The translations under genes were made by a program, and so were the position numbers. From DATKAB01 sp964542745 (GTDB lineage: Bacteria > Eisenbacteria > RBG-16-71-46): a stretch of 18,274 nt of DNA. The stretch covers positions 1 to 18,274 of the forward strand of contig CAZIVR010000078.1 of the NCBI GenBank assembly GCA_964542745.1, given 5' to 3'. The notes under the pieces are model-generated. The model searched no databases, was not told the DNA's origin, and worked only from the letters and a program-made list of their open reading frames with translations. Below, piece by piece: positions 7,808-15,087 of the stretch (position 1 is its first letter; every line of letters begins with the position of its first letter).

Positions 7808-7968
7808 GCGCCCCGGCCGTCCGGGCCGCCCGCCGGAGCGGGCCCACCGCCCGCCCGGGGCCCGCGGCAAGACGGGCCCGCCGCCCGGCCCGGGGCCTGG
7901 GCGCCGCGGCCCGGGGTGGCTCGTGCACCTCGCAACGCCGCCCCCTTCGACCTCCACCCCGGACGCCC

Positions 7969-7995
7969 TCAAGTCGTGGCCCCGCCTTCCGAAAC
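7969..7995 (+). promoter_or_regulatory. Candidate sigma-28 promoter for motAB
   Basis: TCAA (7969-7972, within CTCAAGTC), a 15-base spacer, then TCCGAAAC (7988-7995), which keeps the CCGA core of the sigma-28 -10 box. The motA ATG is 52 bases downstream. motAB is a classic sigma-28 target, which supports the call. Confidence 0.55.
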
Positions 7996-8047
7996 TGGGG
8001 TCGAGCTCCTGACGCGACGTCCCGCCCCCTACCCCAGCGGAGCAGGC

Positions 8048-8917
8048 ATGTTCACCATCATCGGTTTGCTCGTGGTCGTCGGCTCCGTGCTCGGCGGGTT
8101 TTCGATCGCGGGGGGCCAGATCCCGGCGCTGTTCCACGTTTCCGAGATCACGGTCATCTGCGGGACCGCGCTCGGGACCACGCTGATCTCGACCCCTCCC
8201 CCCATCCTGTTCGGGATCGGGGGACGGCTCGGCCGGCTCATGGCCCCCTCGCCGTTCAGCAAGGAGCTCTACCTCGACGCGCTGAAGCTGCTGTTCGAGC
8301 TCTTCCAGGTGGCGCGCCGGGACGGCCTCGTGGCGATCGAGTCGCACATCGAAGGACCGGAGAAGAGCGCGATCTTCAAGCGCTACCCGCGCATCCTCGC
8401 CCACCACCATGCCGTGACGTTCCTCTGCGATTCGCTGCGCCTGGTCCTGCTCGGCAGCGTGCCGCCCCACGACCTCGAGATGCTGCTCGACGGCGAGATC
8501 GACGTGCACCACGAGGCCGAGGCCCGGCCGGTGTCGGCCCTGCAGAAGGTCAGCGACGGGCTGCCCGGCATCGGCATCGTGGCCGCCGTGCTCGGCATCG
8601 TGGTGACGATGGGCGCCATCGCCGGCCCGATCGAGGAGATCGGGCACCACGTGGCCGCCGCGCTCACCGGAACGTTCCTCGGCGTGCTCCTCGCCTACGG
8701 CTTCGTGGGACCGCTCTCGACCGGGCTCGAGAACCTGAACCAGGCGGAGTCCCGCTTCTTCCAGTTCCTCAAGTCGAGCGTGGTGGCCTTCGCGAAGGGG
8801 CTGCCGCCGCTGGTCTCGGTCGAGTTCGCGCGGCGCACCATCTACGCGGAGGACCGCCCGACGTTCGGCGAGATGGAAAAGGCCTGCAAGGGCCTCAAGG
8901 GCAAGTCCGCGGAGTAG
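8048..8917 (+). CDS. motA: Flagellar motor stator protein MotA
   Basis: The inner-membrane stator subunit that, with MotB, conducts ions and applies torque to the rotor. The 289-residue length matches the enterobacterial proton-type MotA family, and key residues keep E. coli numbering: Arg90 and Glu98 in the cytoplasmic loop (rotor contact), and Pro173 and Pro222 flanking the pore helices. Transmembrane segments are near 2-20, 33-52, 172-192 and 202-222; GLPGIGIVAAVLGIVVTMG (171-189) is the family signature. The ATG at 8048 has GGAG 5 bases upstream. The gene is 3 bases from motB, preceded by a sigma-28-like promoter and divergent from the pilus-type ATPase. No oddities are seen. Confidence 0.97.
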   Translation: MFTIIGLLVVVGSVLGGFSIAGGQIPALFHVSEITVICGTALGTTLISTPPPILFGIGGRLGRLMAPSPFSKELYLDALKLLFELFQVARRDGLVAIESHIEGPEKSAIFKRYPRILAHHHAVTFLCDSLRLVLLGSVPPHDLEMLLDGEIDVHHEAEARPVSALQKVSDGLPGIGIVAAVLGIVVTMGAIAGPIEEIGHHVAAALTGTFLGVLLAYGFVGPLSTGLENLNQAESRFFQFLKSSVVAFAKGLPPLVSVEFARRTIYAEDRPTFGEMEKACKGLKGKSAE

Positions 8918-8920
8918 GCC

Positions 8921-9754
8921 ATGGACAAGAATCGCGAAGTCCCGGTGCGGATCATCATCCGCAAGAAGGGCCACGGCGGCGGCCACCACGGCGGCGCGTG
9001 GAAGGTGGCCTTCGCCGACTTCATGACCGCCATGTTCGCCCTGTTCCTGGTGCTGTGGCTCATCAACCAGAGCTCGGACGTGAAGTCCGCGATCGCGGGC
9101 TACTTCCAGGACCCGCTCGGCCGGGCCGACGAATACGGCAGCTCCATCCTTCCCGGCGACGGCGCCCAGGCCTCGACGCCGAGGATCCTCAAGCCGATGG
9201 ACGTGCTCGACCTGCGGCGCGACCGCCTCGAGCGGCTCGCGCAGGACATCGAGCGGCGGCTCGCCGAGGTTCCCGAGCTGTCCGCGGTGCGGGGCCAGAT
9301 CGAGATGACCCTCACCGACGAGGGGCTCACGATCCAGCTGATCGAAGACCCCGACGGCGTCTTCTTCCAGTCCGGAGCGGCCCGGCCCAGCGCGCGCGGG
9401 CAGGGCATCCTCGCGCTGCTCGGCGGCGAGCTGCGCCACCTGCCGAACCAGGTCCGCATCGAGGGCCACACCGACGCCCGCCCCTACGCGGACTCCACCG
9501 GCTACTCCAACTGGGAGCTGAGCTCGGATCGCGCCAACGCCGCCCGGCGCATCCTGGTGGCGGCCGGCGTCCCGATGGACAAGCTGTCGGAGGTGGCCGG
9601 CCACGCCGACCGGCGGCTGAAGCTCCCGGACGATCCGTTCTCGGCGAGCAACCGCCGGGTCGGCATCACGGTGCTGAAGGGCCCGGCTCCCTCGCTCCCG
9701 GCCTCGCCGCTCCCCGCGCCGGCGCCCCGCGCCGGAACGCTGGCCGAGTCGTGA
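8921..9754 (+). CDS. motB: Flagellar motor stator protein MotB
   Basis: A 277-residue stator subunit with a single transmembrane helix and a peptidoglycan-binding OmpA-like domain that anchors the stator to the wall. Seen: a His/Gly-rich start (KKGHGGGHHGGAWK, 15-28) typical of the family; transmembrane helix about 29-48 with the ion-carrying Asp33 (VAFADFMTAMFALFLVLWL); a linker/plug region; and the OmpA/MotB domain about 130-253, including IEGHTDARPY (180-189) and SNRRVGITV (243-251). The C-terminal 25 residues are Pro/Ala-rich. The start is ATG 8921, three bases after the motA stop. Its own stop overlaps the next start as GTGA, so the downstream receiver/HD-GYP-like protein is translationally coupled to it. 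Confidence 0.97.
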   Translation: MDKNREVPVRIIIRKKGHGGGHHGGAWKVAFADFMTAMFALFLVLWLINQSSDVKSAIAGYFQDPLGRADEYGSSILPGDGAQASTPRILKPMDVLDLRRDRLERLAQDIERRLAEVPELSAVRGQIEMTLTDEGLTIQLIEDPDGVFFQSGAARPSARGQGILALLGGELRHLPNQVRIEGHTDARPYADSTGYSNWELSSDRANAARRILVAAGVPMDKLSEVAGHADRRLKLPDDPFSASNRRVGITVLKGPAPSLPASPLPAPAPRAGTLAES

Positions 9755-10902
9755 ACGCGGTCGCGCGGGTCCTGCTGCTCGACCCGGACGCCGCGGTGGC
9801 GCAGGCGTTCGAGGCGGCGTTCCCGGCGGGCTCGGGCGTGCGCGTGACGGCGACGCCCGACCCGGAAGCCGCCGCGCGCATGGTGAAGCGCGAGCCTCCC
9901 GAGCTGCTGGTCGCGGGCGAGGCCGCGCTCGACGCGGCCCGGGACTTCCTCGCCGGGCTCGCGGGCCGCCCCGGTTCCCCGCTGCTGCTGGTGCGATCGG
10001 AAGCGGGCGCCGCCGCGGCCCGAACGCCCGGGGGCGCGGAGCTCCTCGACTGGCCGCTCGAGCCGGCCCGGCTGCGGGCCCGGATCGGCACCGCCCTGCG
10101 GCTGGTGCGCGCCCTGCGCGAGGTCGAGCAGGAACGCGAGACGAACCGCCGGCTCCGCGAGGAACGCCTCGGCCGCATCGTGCAGGCGCTCGCCGACCTG
10201 TGCGCGCTCGGACGGCCCGGCGCCGCCGGCCGCGGCGAACAGCTCGCGGCGCTCTCGGCCCGGCTCGCCGCGAGGTTCGAGGTGCCCGAGAACCTGCTCC
10301 GCGACCTCGAGCTGGCCGCGCGACTGCACGAGATCGGCCACCTCGTCGCCCGCCCGGAGCGGAAGGGTTCGAGCCCGGTGGGCACCGAGGCGTGGGACAC
10401 CACCCGCGCCGCGCGCGAGTACCTCTCCCACATCGAGGGGCTCGAGGGCGCGGCCGACCTGCTCGGGGCCGTGTGCGAGAACTGGGACGGATCCGGCCTC
10501 CCCGAGCACCTGCTGCAGGGACAGATCCCGCTGCGGAGCCGGATCCTCCGCGTCGGCATGGACTACCTCGCCGCGCTCGAGAGCGGCCCCGGGGGGCCGG
10601 CGGAAGCGCTGGCGGCCATGATGGAGCAGCGCGGCGGCCGCTACGATCCGCTCGTGCTCGTGCACCTCGAGGCGTTCGTCACCGGCCAGGACCTCACCGC
10701 GCGGCAGGCCGAGTGCCGCATCCTGCCGATCGATTCGCTCGAGGTCGGCATGGTGCTCGCGGACGATCTCTACACCGCCTCGGGGATGAAGCTGCTCTCC
10801 CGCGGGGCGCGGCTGGGGCCCGGGGCGCTCGAGTCGCTGATGCGCCGCCACCGCGCCGAGCCCATCCACCACGGCGCCACCGTGAGGCGCACCGGGACCT
10901 GA
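9751..10902 (+). CDS. Degenerate receiver plus degenerate HD-GYP protein, coupled to motB
   Basis: A 383-residue cytoplasmic protein in the architecture of RpfG-type c-di-GMP phosphodiesterases, but with both domains apparently disabled. Residues 5-115 look like a receiver (acidic pair Asp11/Asp13 in LLLDPDA). The phospho-acceptor strand reads PELLVAGEAAL with no Asp, and the usual Lys-Pro is DWPLEP. A helical linker spans 115-145. Residues 146-315 resemble HD-GYP: the HD signature is LHEIGH (192-197), His-Glu rather than His-Asp, and GYP is GLP (249-251) in ENWDGSGLPEHL. Residues 323-383 (PIDSLEVGMVLADDLY) match the small domain seen in many HD-GYP regulators. GTG 9751 overlaps the motB stop by 4 bases. 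The likely role is a non-catalytic sensor or partner acting on the stator (inference). Confidence 0.85.
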   Translation: MNAVARVLLLDPDAAVAQAFEAAFPAGSGVRVTATPDPEAAARMVKREPPELLVAGEAALDAARDFLAGLAGRPGSPLLLVRSEAGAAAARTPGGAELLDWPLEPARLRARIGTALRLVRALREVEQERETNRRLREERLGRIVQALADLCALGRPGAAGRGEQLAALSARLAARFEVPENLLRDLELAARLHEIGHLVARPERKGSSPVGTEAWDTTRAAREYLSHIEGLEGAADLLGAVCENWDGSGLPEHLLQGQIPLRSRILRVGMDYLAALESGPGGPAEALAAMMEQRGGRYDPLVLVHLEAFVTGQDLTARQAECRILPIDSLEVGMVLADDLYTASGMKLLSRGARLGPGALESLMRRHRAEPIHHGATVRRTGT

Positions 10903-10910
10903 GCACCGCG

Positions 10911-10944
10911 GCGGGCTGCCCGCGGCGCCCCGCGACCGGCGGGG
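10911..10944 (+). terminator. Possible terminator hairpins after the motAB operon
   Basis: Two short hairpins follow the stop at 10902: gcggg/cccgc (10911-10915, 10919-10923) and ccccgc/gcgggg (10928-10933, 10939-10944). Neither has a T-run. The position, before a separate promoter at 10983, suits transcription termination, but such stems are common in this composition. Confidence 0.25.
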
Positions 10945-10982
10945 GCCGGGACCCGTGCGGATTGCCCGTTCGAATTCGGGAC

Positions 10983-11010
10983 TCAAGTCCGGCGCCCGGC
11001 CCGCCGATCC
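10983..11010 (+). promoter_or_regulatory. Candidate sigma-28 promoter for the degenerate-kinase gene
   Basis: TCAA (10983-10986, within CTCAAGTCC) and GCCGATCC (11003-11010) are separated by 16 bases, one more than the usual 15. The CTCAAGTC element is identical to that upstream of motA. The TTG start lies 57 bases downstream of the -10 box. Confidence 0.5.
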
Positions 11011-11067
11011 CTTGCCCGAGTCGAACGCCACCCTCCCGGTGCGACGATGCACCCGGAGGAGTCCGTC

Positions 11068-11748
11068 TTGGCGAGTTCGCTGCTCCCGGCACCGCCTTTC
11101 ACGCCCGTCCCCGATACCGGCGCCGCGCCGGCCGGGCTCGAGGTCGTTCCGGCCGCCGAGTACCGCGAATTGCGGCGGCTCGCGGACCGCGCCGAGCTGT
11201 GGGCCAGCATCGCGCCCGGCCTCGGCCACCACCTCGCCAACGCGCTGATGTCGCTCTCGGTCCCCGGCGACCACCCCGCGATCCGCGGCGGCGCCCACGC
11301 CCGCGTGGAGCGGGCCCACCGGGTCCTCACCGGCCTCTGCGACGACCAGGCGGGAGCGTTCCCCGCCCCGCTCGAGACGGTCCTCGACGAGGTCGAGACC
11401 TGGCACCGCCTGCAGCTCGGCCTGCCCCGATGCGAGGTCGTGCGCGAGCTGGAAGCGGGCCTCACCGTTCCCGACGATTCGCGGCTCCACCACCTCCTGA
11501 TCGCGATCGTGACCCTGGCCAAGGAGCGCTCGGCGGACCGCCTCGAGATCCGCGCGAGCCGCCGCGGCGGCGGGGCGCGCATCGAGATCGAGGAGCGGGG
11601 CGCCTCGGGCACGGGCCCGGCCGCGCTCGCGCGGCGGGAGGCGGTGGTCGCGGACCTCGCCGCGACGCTGGGCGGTTCGTGCCGGGTGGAGTGCTCGCCG
11701 GCCGGCCGTCGCTGGACGCTGGAGCTGCCCGCCCGCGTTCGCCGGTAG
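11068..11748 (+). CDS. Small degenerate histidine-kinase-like protein
   Basis: A 226-residue soluble protein with no transmembrane segment or signal peptide. The layout recalls the kinase core of NtrB-like sensors: GLGHHLANALMSLS (51-64) aligns with a HisKA phospho-acceptor helix, and DDSRLHHLLIAIVTLAKE (136-153) with the HATPase N-box helix. The N-box Asn is absent, and no DxGxG or later Gly-rich box can be found; the region that should hold it reads IEIEERGASGTGP. It is probably a pseudokinase, dimerisation or scaffold protein. The TTG start at 11068 is chosen because GGAGGAG sits 6 bases before it; an ATG at 11047 has no ribosome site. It follows the motAB operon with its own sigma-28-like promoter and converges on flgK. 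Function unknown. Confidence 0.7.
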   Translation: MASSLLPAPPFTPVPDTGAAPAGLEVVPAAEYRELRRLADRAELWASIAPGLGHHLANALMSLSVPGDHPAIRGGAHARVERAHRVLTGLCDDQAGAFPAPLETVLDEVETWHRLQLGLPRCEVVRELEAGLTVPDDSRLHHLLIAIVTLAKERSADRLEIRASRRGGGARIEIEERGASGTGPAALARREAVVADLAATLGGSCRVECSPAGRRWTLELPARVRR

Positions 11749-11811
11749 GTTCCGGCCGGGAACTCGGCGCGCCCCCCACGGCCCGACTCGCGGCACGCCC
11801 CGGGCTCCGTT

Positions 11812-11836
11812 CGAGGACGCCCCGCGCGGCGCCTCG
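11812..11836 (-). terminator. Candidate terminator hairpin after flgK
   Basis: cgaggacgcc (11812-11821) pairs with ggcgcctcg (11828-11836) as a 9-bp stem with one bulged base and a 6-base loop. It lies 9 bases beyond the flgK stop on the minus strand, where the flagellar operon should end. A 5-bp stem at 11749-11763 directly after the convergent gene could serve the other direction. There is no T-run, so confidence is low. Confidence 0.35.
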
Positions 11837-11845
11837 GGTGACGCC

Positions 11846-13207
11846 CTAGATCATCCGCAGCAGCTCGGTGATCATGTCGTCGGCCGCGCGCACCAGCCGG
11901 GCCGCCGCCGAGTACGCCTGCTGCTGCGAGATCAGCGCCACCATTTCCTCGTCCACCGAGACGCCGCTCACCGACTGGCGCCGGGCTTCCCCCCGGTCCA
12001 CCAGCGTCTGGTAGAGCACGCCGTCGCGGTCGGCGGCGAGGGTCTGCGCGCCGACGTCGGCCACGAACGAGGCGTAGTGCTCGCGCAGCGAGCGCCCGCC
12101 GAGGGAGCCGACCGGGACGCCGCCGAGCCCCGCCATCCGCAGCGCGTTGTCGCCGTCGCCCGGGGCGGCGGTTTGCGCCGCGGCGATCGCGTCGGACGAA
12201 GCCGTGACCGCGGCGCTCACGGAAATCGTCGAGGCGGTGAGCCCGGCGGGGTCGAAGAAGTCCACGCCGGTGGCCCCCGTGAGCGTGAATCCGGCGCGGT
12301 GAACGGTGTTGACCTCGGTCACGGCGGCCGAGACGTAGGCGTCGAGTTTCGCCTTCATGCCGGGCACGGTGGTCGTCACGAGCGTGGCCAGCGCCTGCAG
12401 GCTGCCGGCGCCGGGATCGAAGGTCGAGACCGCGCCCACGCGCGCCACCCCCACGCCGCCTCCGGCCAGCGCCCGCACCTCGAGGGCGCGCGCCGTGCCG
12501 CCCACCACCAGCATCTCGGCGCCGAGCGACACCTGCACGGCGCCGTCCGCCTGCTGGGAGACGCGCACGGTGCCGAAGGCGGCCAGGCGGTCGAGCAGCG
12601 CGTCGCGGCGGTCGAGCAGGTCGGGCGGCGCCTCGGACCCGAAGGTGGCGAGGCGCTGGTGGATCTCGGCCAGGTCGGAGGCGATCGCGTTGACCTCGTC
12701 CAGCCCGGCCTGCAGCCGGGTCCGGGCGCCGGCCTCGGCGGCGTCGAGCGCCGCGCCCACCCTTCGCACCTGCGAGACGAAGCGCTGGGCGGCGGACCGC
12801 ACCAGCTCGCGGAAGGTCCCGGCCCCGGGTTCGCCCGAGAGGTCCGAGAAGGACTGGAGCAGCCCGTCGAACGCCGCGCCGACCCCGCCGTCGCCCGGCT
12901 CGAGCAGCGCGTCGTCCACCCCGCGCAGCACCTCGAGGCGGGCGCCGGCGTCGCCGAGCCGTCCGCCGTCGGCGCGCACCGAGAGGTCGAGGAAGGCGCT
13001 GCGCACGCGCTCCAGCGCCTGGGACGTCACGCCCCGCCCGATCGGCCCGAGCGGCGAGAGGCCGGGGGACTCGGGCACCAGCACCAGGCGCTGGCGGCTG
13101 TAGCCGGGCGTCTGGGCGTTGGCGATGTTGTGCCCGGTCACGCTCATCGCGGCCTGGTGCGTGAGGAGCGCGGAGCGCGCGATGCCGAGCAGGTTCAGGA
13201 GCGACAT
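11846..13207 (-). CDS. flgK: Flagellar hook-associated protein FlgK (HAP1)
   Basis: The first hook-filament junction protein, exported by the flagellar type III system and assembled at the hook tip. At 453 residues it is shorter than the enterobacterial protein (about 550), with the middle variable domains reduced. The N-terminus MSLLNLLGIARSALLTHQAA, followed by VTGHNIANAQTPGYSRQR, is the rod/hook-family D0 signature. The C-terminus contains the matching D0 coiled helix SVDEEMVALISQQQAYSAAA and ends DDMITELLRMI. The ATG at 13207 has GGAGG 7 bases upstream and lies one base after the stop of its chaperone gene flgN. It is the last gene of the operon. flgL, its usual neighbour, does not follow; a convergent gene does. 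Confidence 0.96.
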   Translation of the reverse strand: MSLLNLLGIARSALLTHQAAMSVTGHNIANAQTPGYSRQRLVLVPESPGLSPLGPIGRGVTSQALERVRSAFLDLSVRADGGRLGDAGARLEVLRGVDDALLEPGDGGVGAAFDGLLQSFSDLSGEPGAGTFRELVRSAAQRFVSQVRRVGAALDAAEAGARTRLQAGLDEVNAIASDLAEIHQRLATFGSEAPPDLLDRRDALLDRLAAFGTVRVSQQADGAVQVSLGAEMLVVGGTARALEVRALAGGGVGVARVGAVSTFDPGAGSLQALATLVTTTVPGMKAKLDAYVSAAVTEVNTVHRAGFTLTGATGVDFFDPAGLTASTISVSAAVTASSDAIAAAQTAAPGDGDNALRMAGLGGVPVGSLGGRSLREHYASFVADVGAQTLAADRDGVLYQTLVDRGEARRQSVSGVSVDEEMVALISQQQAYSAAARLVRAADDMITELLRMI

Positions 13208-13208
13208 G

Positions 13209-13676
13209 TCATCCCCTCCGATCCACGATGCGTCCGGGCGCTCCGGCCCGGGCGTCGCCCGGGGCGTACCCGGCCGGCGCGTCGAGCGACTGGAACAATC
13301 CCTGGAGGAAGCGCTCGCCGGCGGCGACGCCGTGGCGGAGCACTTCGTGATTGATCAGGGCCTCGCGGCGCGCGTCGAAGGCGGCGGCGCGGAGCGCGGC
13401 CACGGCCGCGGCGAGCGCCGGCGGCTCGGGCGCCCCGGCGCGCCGGGCGCGCCGCGATTCGGTCAGGCGCCGCGAGGCGTCCAGCGCGTGGAGGATGCGG
13501 CCCAGGTCGTCGAGGCTCGCCAGCACGTCGTCCACGCGGTCGTGCGCGACCGCCGCCCGCTGCCGCACCAGCGCCGCGGCGAGCTCGCGCAGCAGCTCGG
13601 TCTCGTGCGCGAGCCCGGCTTCGACGTCCCCGGGCGCGTGGCTGCCCGCGTGCGTTCCCGCCTCGACCACGCTCAT
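13209..13676 (-). CDS. flgN: FlgN-like flagellar export chaperone
   Basis: A 155-residue, Ala/Arg-rich, largely helical cytoplasmic protein. FlgN binds the C-termini of FlgK and FlgL before export. Sequence conservation in this family is weak. The call rests on size, the helical pattern (HETELLRELAAALVRQRAAV, then ALDASRRLTESRRAR and AFDARREALINHEVLRHG), and position between the rod-binding gene and flgK. The ATG at 13676 overlaps the upstream stop by 4 bases (ATGA), and flgK starts one base after its stop, so chaperone and substrate are co-translated. The last 20 residues are Gly/Ala/Pro-rich and probably disordered. Confidence 0.78.
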   Translation of the reverse strand: MSVVEAGTHAGSHAPGDVEAGLAHETELLRELAAALVRQRAAVAHDRVDDVLASLDDLGRILHALDASRRLTESRRARRAGAPEPPALAAAVAALRAAAFDARREALINHEVLRHGVAAGERFLQGLFQSLDAPAGYAPGDARAGAPGRIVDRRG

Positions 13677-14029
13677 CGCCCGCCCCGCGCCGGGCCGGGC
13701 GCCGCCGGGGCCCCGGGGGCCGGCGCCTGCGCGTCGAGCCGGCGGCTCAGCTGCCGGTACATGGCCTCGCCGAGCCCGCGCTCGAGACCCGCGGCGGCGC
13801 GCGAGGCGAGCGCGTCGTCGAGCATCTCGGTGAAGGCTCCCTCGCCCGGCGAGCCCTGCGTGCCGTCGCCGCGCGGGGTGGCCTTGCGCATCGCCTCGAA
13901 CAGCTGGCGCACGAACACGCCCTCCAGCTCGTGGCACTGGCGGCGCAGGGCGGCGTGCTTCGCCGCCGGATCGGCGGCGGGCCGCGCGCCCGCGACGCCG
14001 CCCGCGGCCGGGATCACGGGCCCGCTCAC
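13673..14029 (-). CDS. flgJ: FlgJ-like rod-binding protein, no muramidase domain
   Basis: A 118-residue protein matching only the N-terminal rod-binding half of FlgJ, the rod scaffold or cap. The core is RRQCHELEGVFVRQLFEAMR (split here within about 27-46), then a Gly-rich loop, FTEMLDDALA and GLGEAMYRQLSRR. The C-terminal glucosaminidase domain of the roughly 310-residue enterobacterial FlgJ is absent, as in many non-gammaproteobacterial lineages, so a separate wall hydrolase must open the peptidoglycan. The start is GTG 14029, overlapping the flgI stop by 4 bases (GTGA). Both ends are Ala/Pro-rich. The identification is good because of the conserved core and its place after flgI. Confidence 0.88.
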   Translation of the reverse strand: MSGPVIPAAGGVAGARPAADPAAKHAALRRQCHELEGVFVRQLFEAMRKATPRGDGTQGSPGEGAFTEMLDDALASRAAAGLERGLGEAMYRQLSRRLDAQAPAPGAPAAPGPARGGR

Positions 14030-15087
14030 CGCACCACCAGCTGCGCCTGCAGCGCGCCCGCGGCGCGCAGCGCCTCGAAGATCGAGATCACGTCGTCGGC
14101 GCGCGCGCCGGCGGCGTGGAGCCCCGCGGCCACGTCCTCCACCGGAACCCGCGGCGCGAGGCGCACCAGGCCGGGCGCGTCGCCGCGCGCCGCCCCGCCG
14201 ATCGAAAGCGTGAGGCCGCCGTGCGTGACGGTCGCCGCGCCCACGCGCACCCCCCCTCCGGCCACCAGCGTCCCGTCGCGGGCGTCGATCACCACGCGCG
14301 CGGGCTCGACCAGCTCCACCTCCACCGTGTCCACGCGGGCGAGGAACTCGATCGTGCTGCCCGTCCCGTTCGGCGGCGCGCCCAGGACCACCGCGCCGGG
14401 ATCGCGCACGCGGGCGCTGCCCGCGCCGAACGCGCGGTTCACCGCGTCCGCGATCCGCTGCGCCGCGAGCAGCCCGGGCTCGCGCAGCACCAGCAGGCTG
14501 TCGGGCGCCGCGGGCGGCGGCAGCGCGCCCTCGAGCACGCCGCCCTCGGCGATCCGCGCCGCGTTGGCGCGGCGGTAGTACGAGCGGCGCTCGTCGTCCA
14601 TCGCCACCCACAGCGGGCCCTGCGCGGTCGCCACCACCGGATCGTCGGGTCCCGCGGCCATCGGCGTCATCCACAGCACCCCGCCGCGCAGCGACGTCGC
14701 GTCGCCGATCGCGGACACCTGCACCTCGAAGCGGCCGCCCGGGCGCAGGTACGGGGAGACCTCGGCGGTGACGAGCACCGCGGCCACGTTGCGCGGGCGC
14801 AGGCGGTCGCCGGGGATCTCGACGTCGAAGCGCCGGAGCAGGTTGACGATCGAGCGCACGCTCGGCGTCTGCGCGGCCTGCCCGCCGAAGCCGCGGTCGC
14901 CGGTGCCGTCGAGGCCCACGACCAGCCCGTAGCCGACCAGCCGCCTCGGCCCGGCGCCCGCGTGCACGGTGAGGTCCGCCACCCGCGCCGGCGCGGCCGG
15001 CGCCGGGGAGCCCAGGCCCAGCGTGATGGCCGCGAGCGTCGCGGCGAGCGCGCGGGCGAAGCCCGCCCTCCGATTCGGCGCGCTCAT
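14026..15087 (-). CDS. flgI: Flagellar P-ring protein FlgI
   Basis: Forms the periplasmic P ring in the peptidoglycan layer as a bushing for the rod. The 353-residue length is close to the usual 365. A signal peptide spans about 1-33 (hydrophobic run ending SPAPAAPA). The mature start ARVADLTVHAGAGPRRLVGYG is followed by the hallmark VVGLDGTGD (57-65). The end DVISIFEALRAAGALQAQLV is also characteristic. A Pro-rich stretch in the middle (LEGALPPPAAPDSLLV) is the only composition oddity. The ATG at 15087 overlaps the flgH stop by 4 bases. Secretion is probably Sec-dependent; assembly normally needs FlgA, encoded two genes upstream. Confidence 0.97.
   Translation of the reverse strand: MSAPNRRAGFARALAATLAAITLGLGSPAPAAPARVADLTVHAGAGPRRLVGYGLVVGLDGTGDRGFGGQAAQTPSVRSIVNLLRRFDVEIPGDRLRPRNVAAVLVTAEVSPYLRPGGRFEVQVSAIGDATSLRGGVLWMTPMAAGPDDPVVATAQGPLWVAMDDERRSYYRRANAARIAEGGVLEGALPPPAAPDSLLVLREPGLLAAQRIADAVNRAFGAGSARVRDPGAVVLGAPPNGTGSTIEFLARVDTVEVELVEPARVVIDARDGTLVAGGGVRVGAATVTHGGLTLSIGGAARGDAPGLVRLAPRVPVEDVAAGLHAAGARADDVISIFEALRAAGALQAQLVVR

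Larger units (their letters stand above)
7690..8047. other. Divergent control region between pilus-type ATPase and motA
   Basis: A 358-base non-coding stretch separates two divergent operons. It holds one sigma-28-like promoter facing each way (7781-7807 leftwards, 7969-7995 rightwards) and the two ribosome sites at its ends. No gene is supported in it; the short open frames are shadows of the GC-rich composition. The middle (about 7810-7915) is very G+C-rich with many short palindromes, but none stands out as an operator. Confidence 0.7.

Noticed and set aside
7917..7937. A TGGC-TCGC resemblance to a sigma-54 promoter upstream of motA
   Set aside because: The GG and GC are 12 bases apart instead of 10, and the sigma-28-like site fits motAB better.
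4913..9604. A 1563-codon open frame on the minus strand running from the HDOD gene back through the ATPase region and antisense to motA and motB
   Set aside because: Only its last 288 codons encode a recognisable protein with its own ribosome site. The rest is Arg/Pro/Gly/Ala-rich translation of real genes in another frame or strand, caused by high third-position GC.
6010..10902. A 1630-codon plus-strand open frame antisense to the ATPase and ending as the receiver/HD-GYP gene
   Set aside because: It crosses motA and motB out of frame; the real gene begins at GTG 9751 with a 4-base overlap to motB. The upstream part is composition-driven.
10965..10980. CCCG-N8-CGGG dyad containing TTCGAA and GAATTC just upstream of the promoter at 10983
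   Set aside because: Only four base pairs match and the centre is not symmetric; too weak to call an operator.
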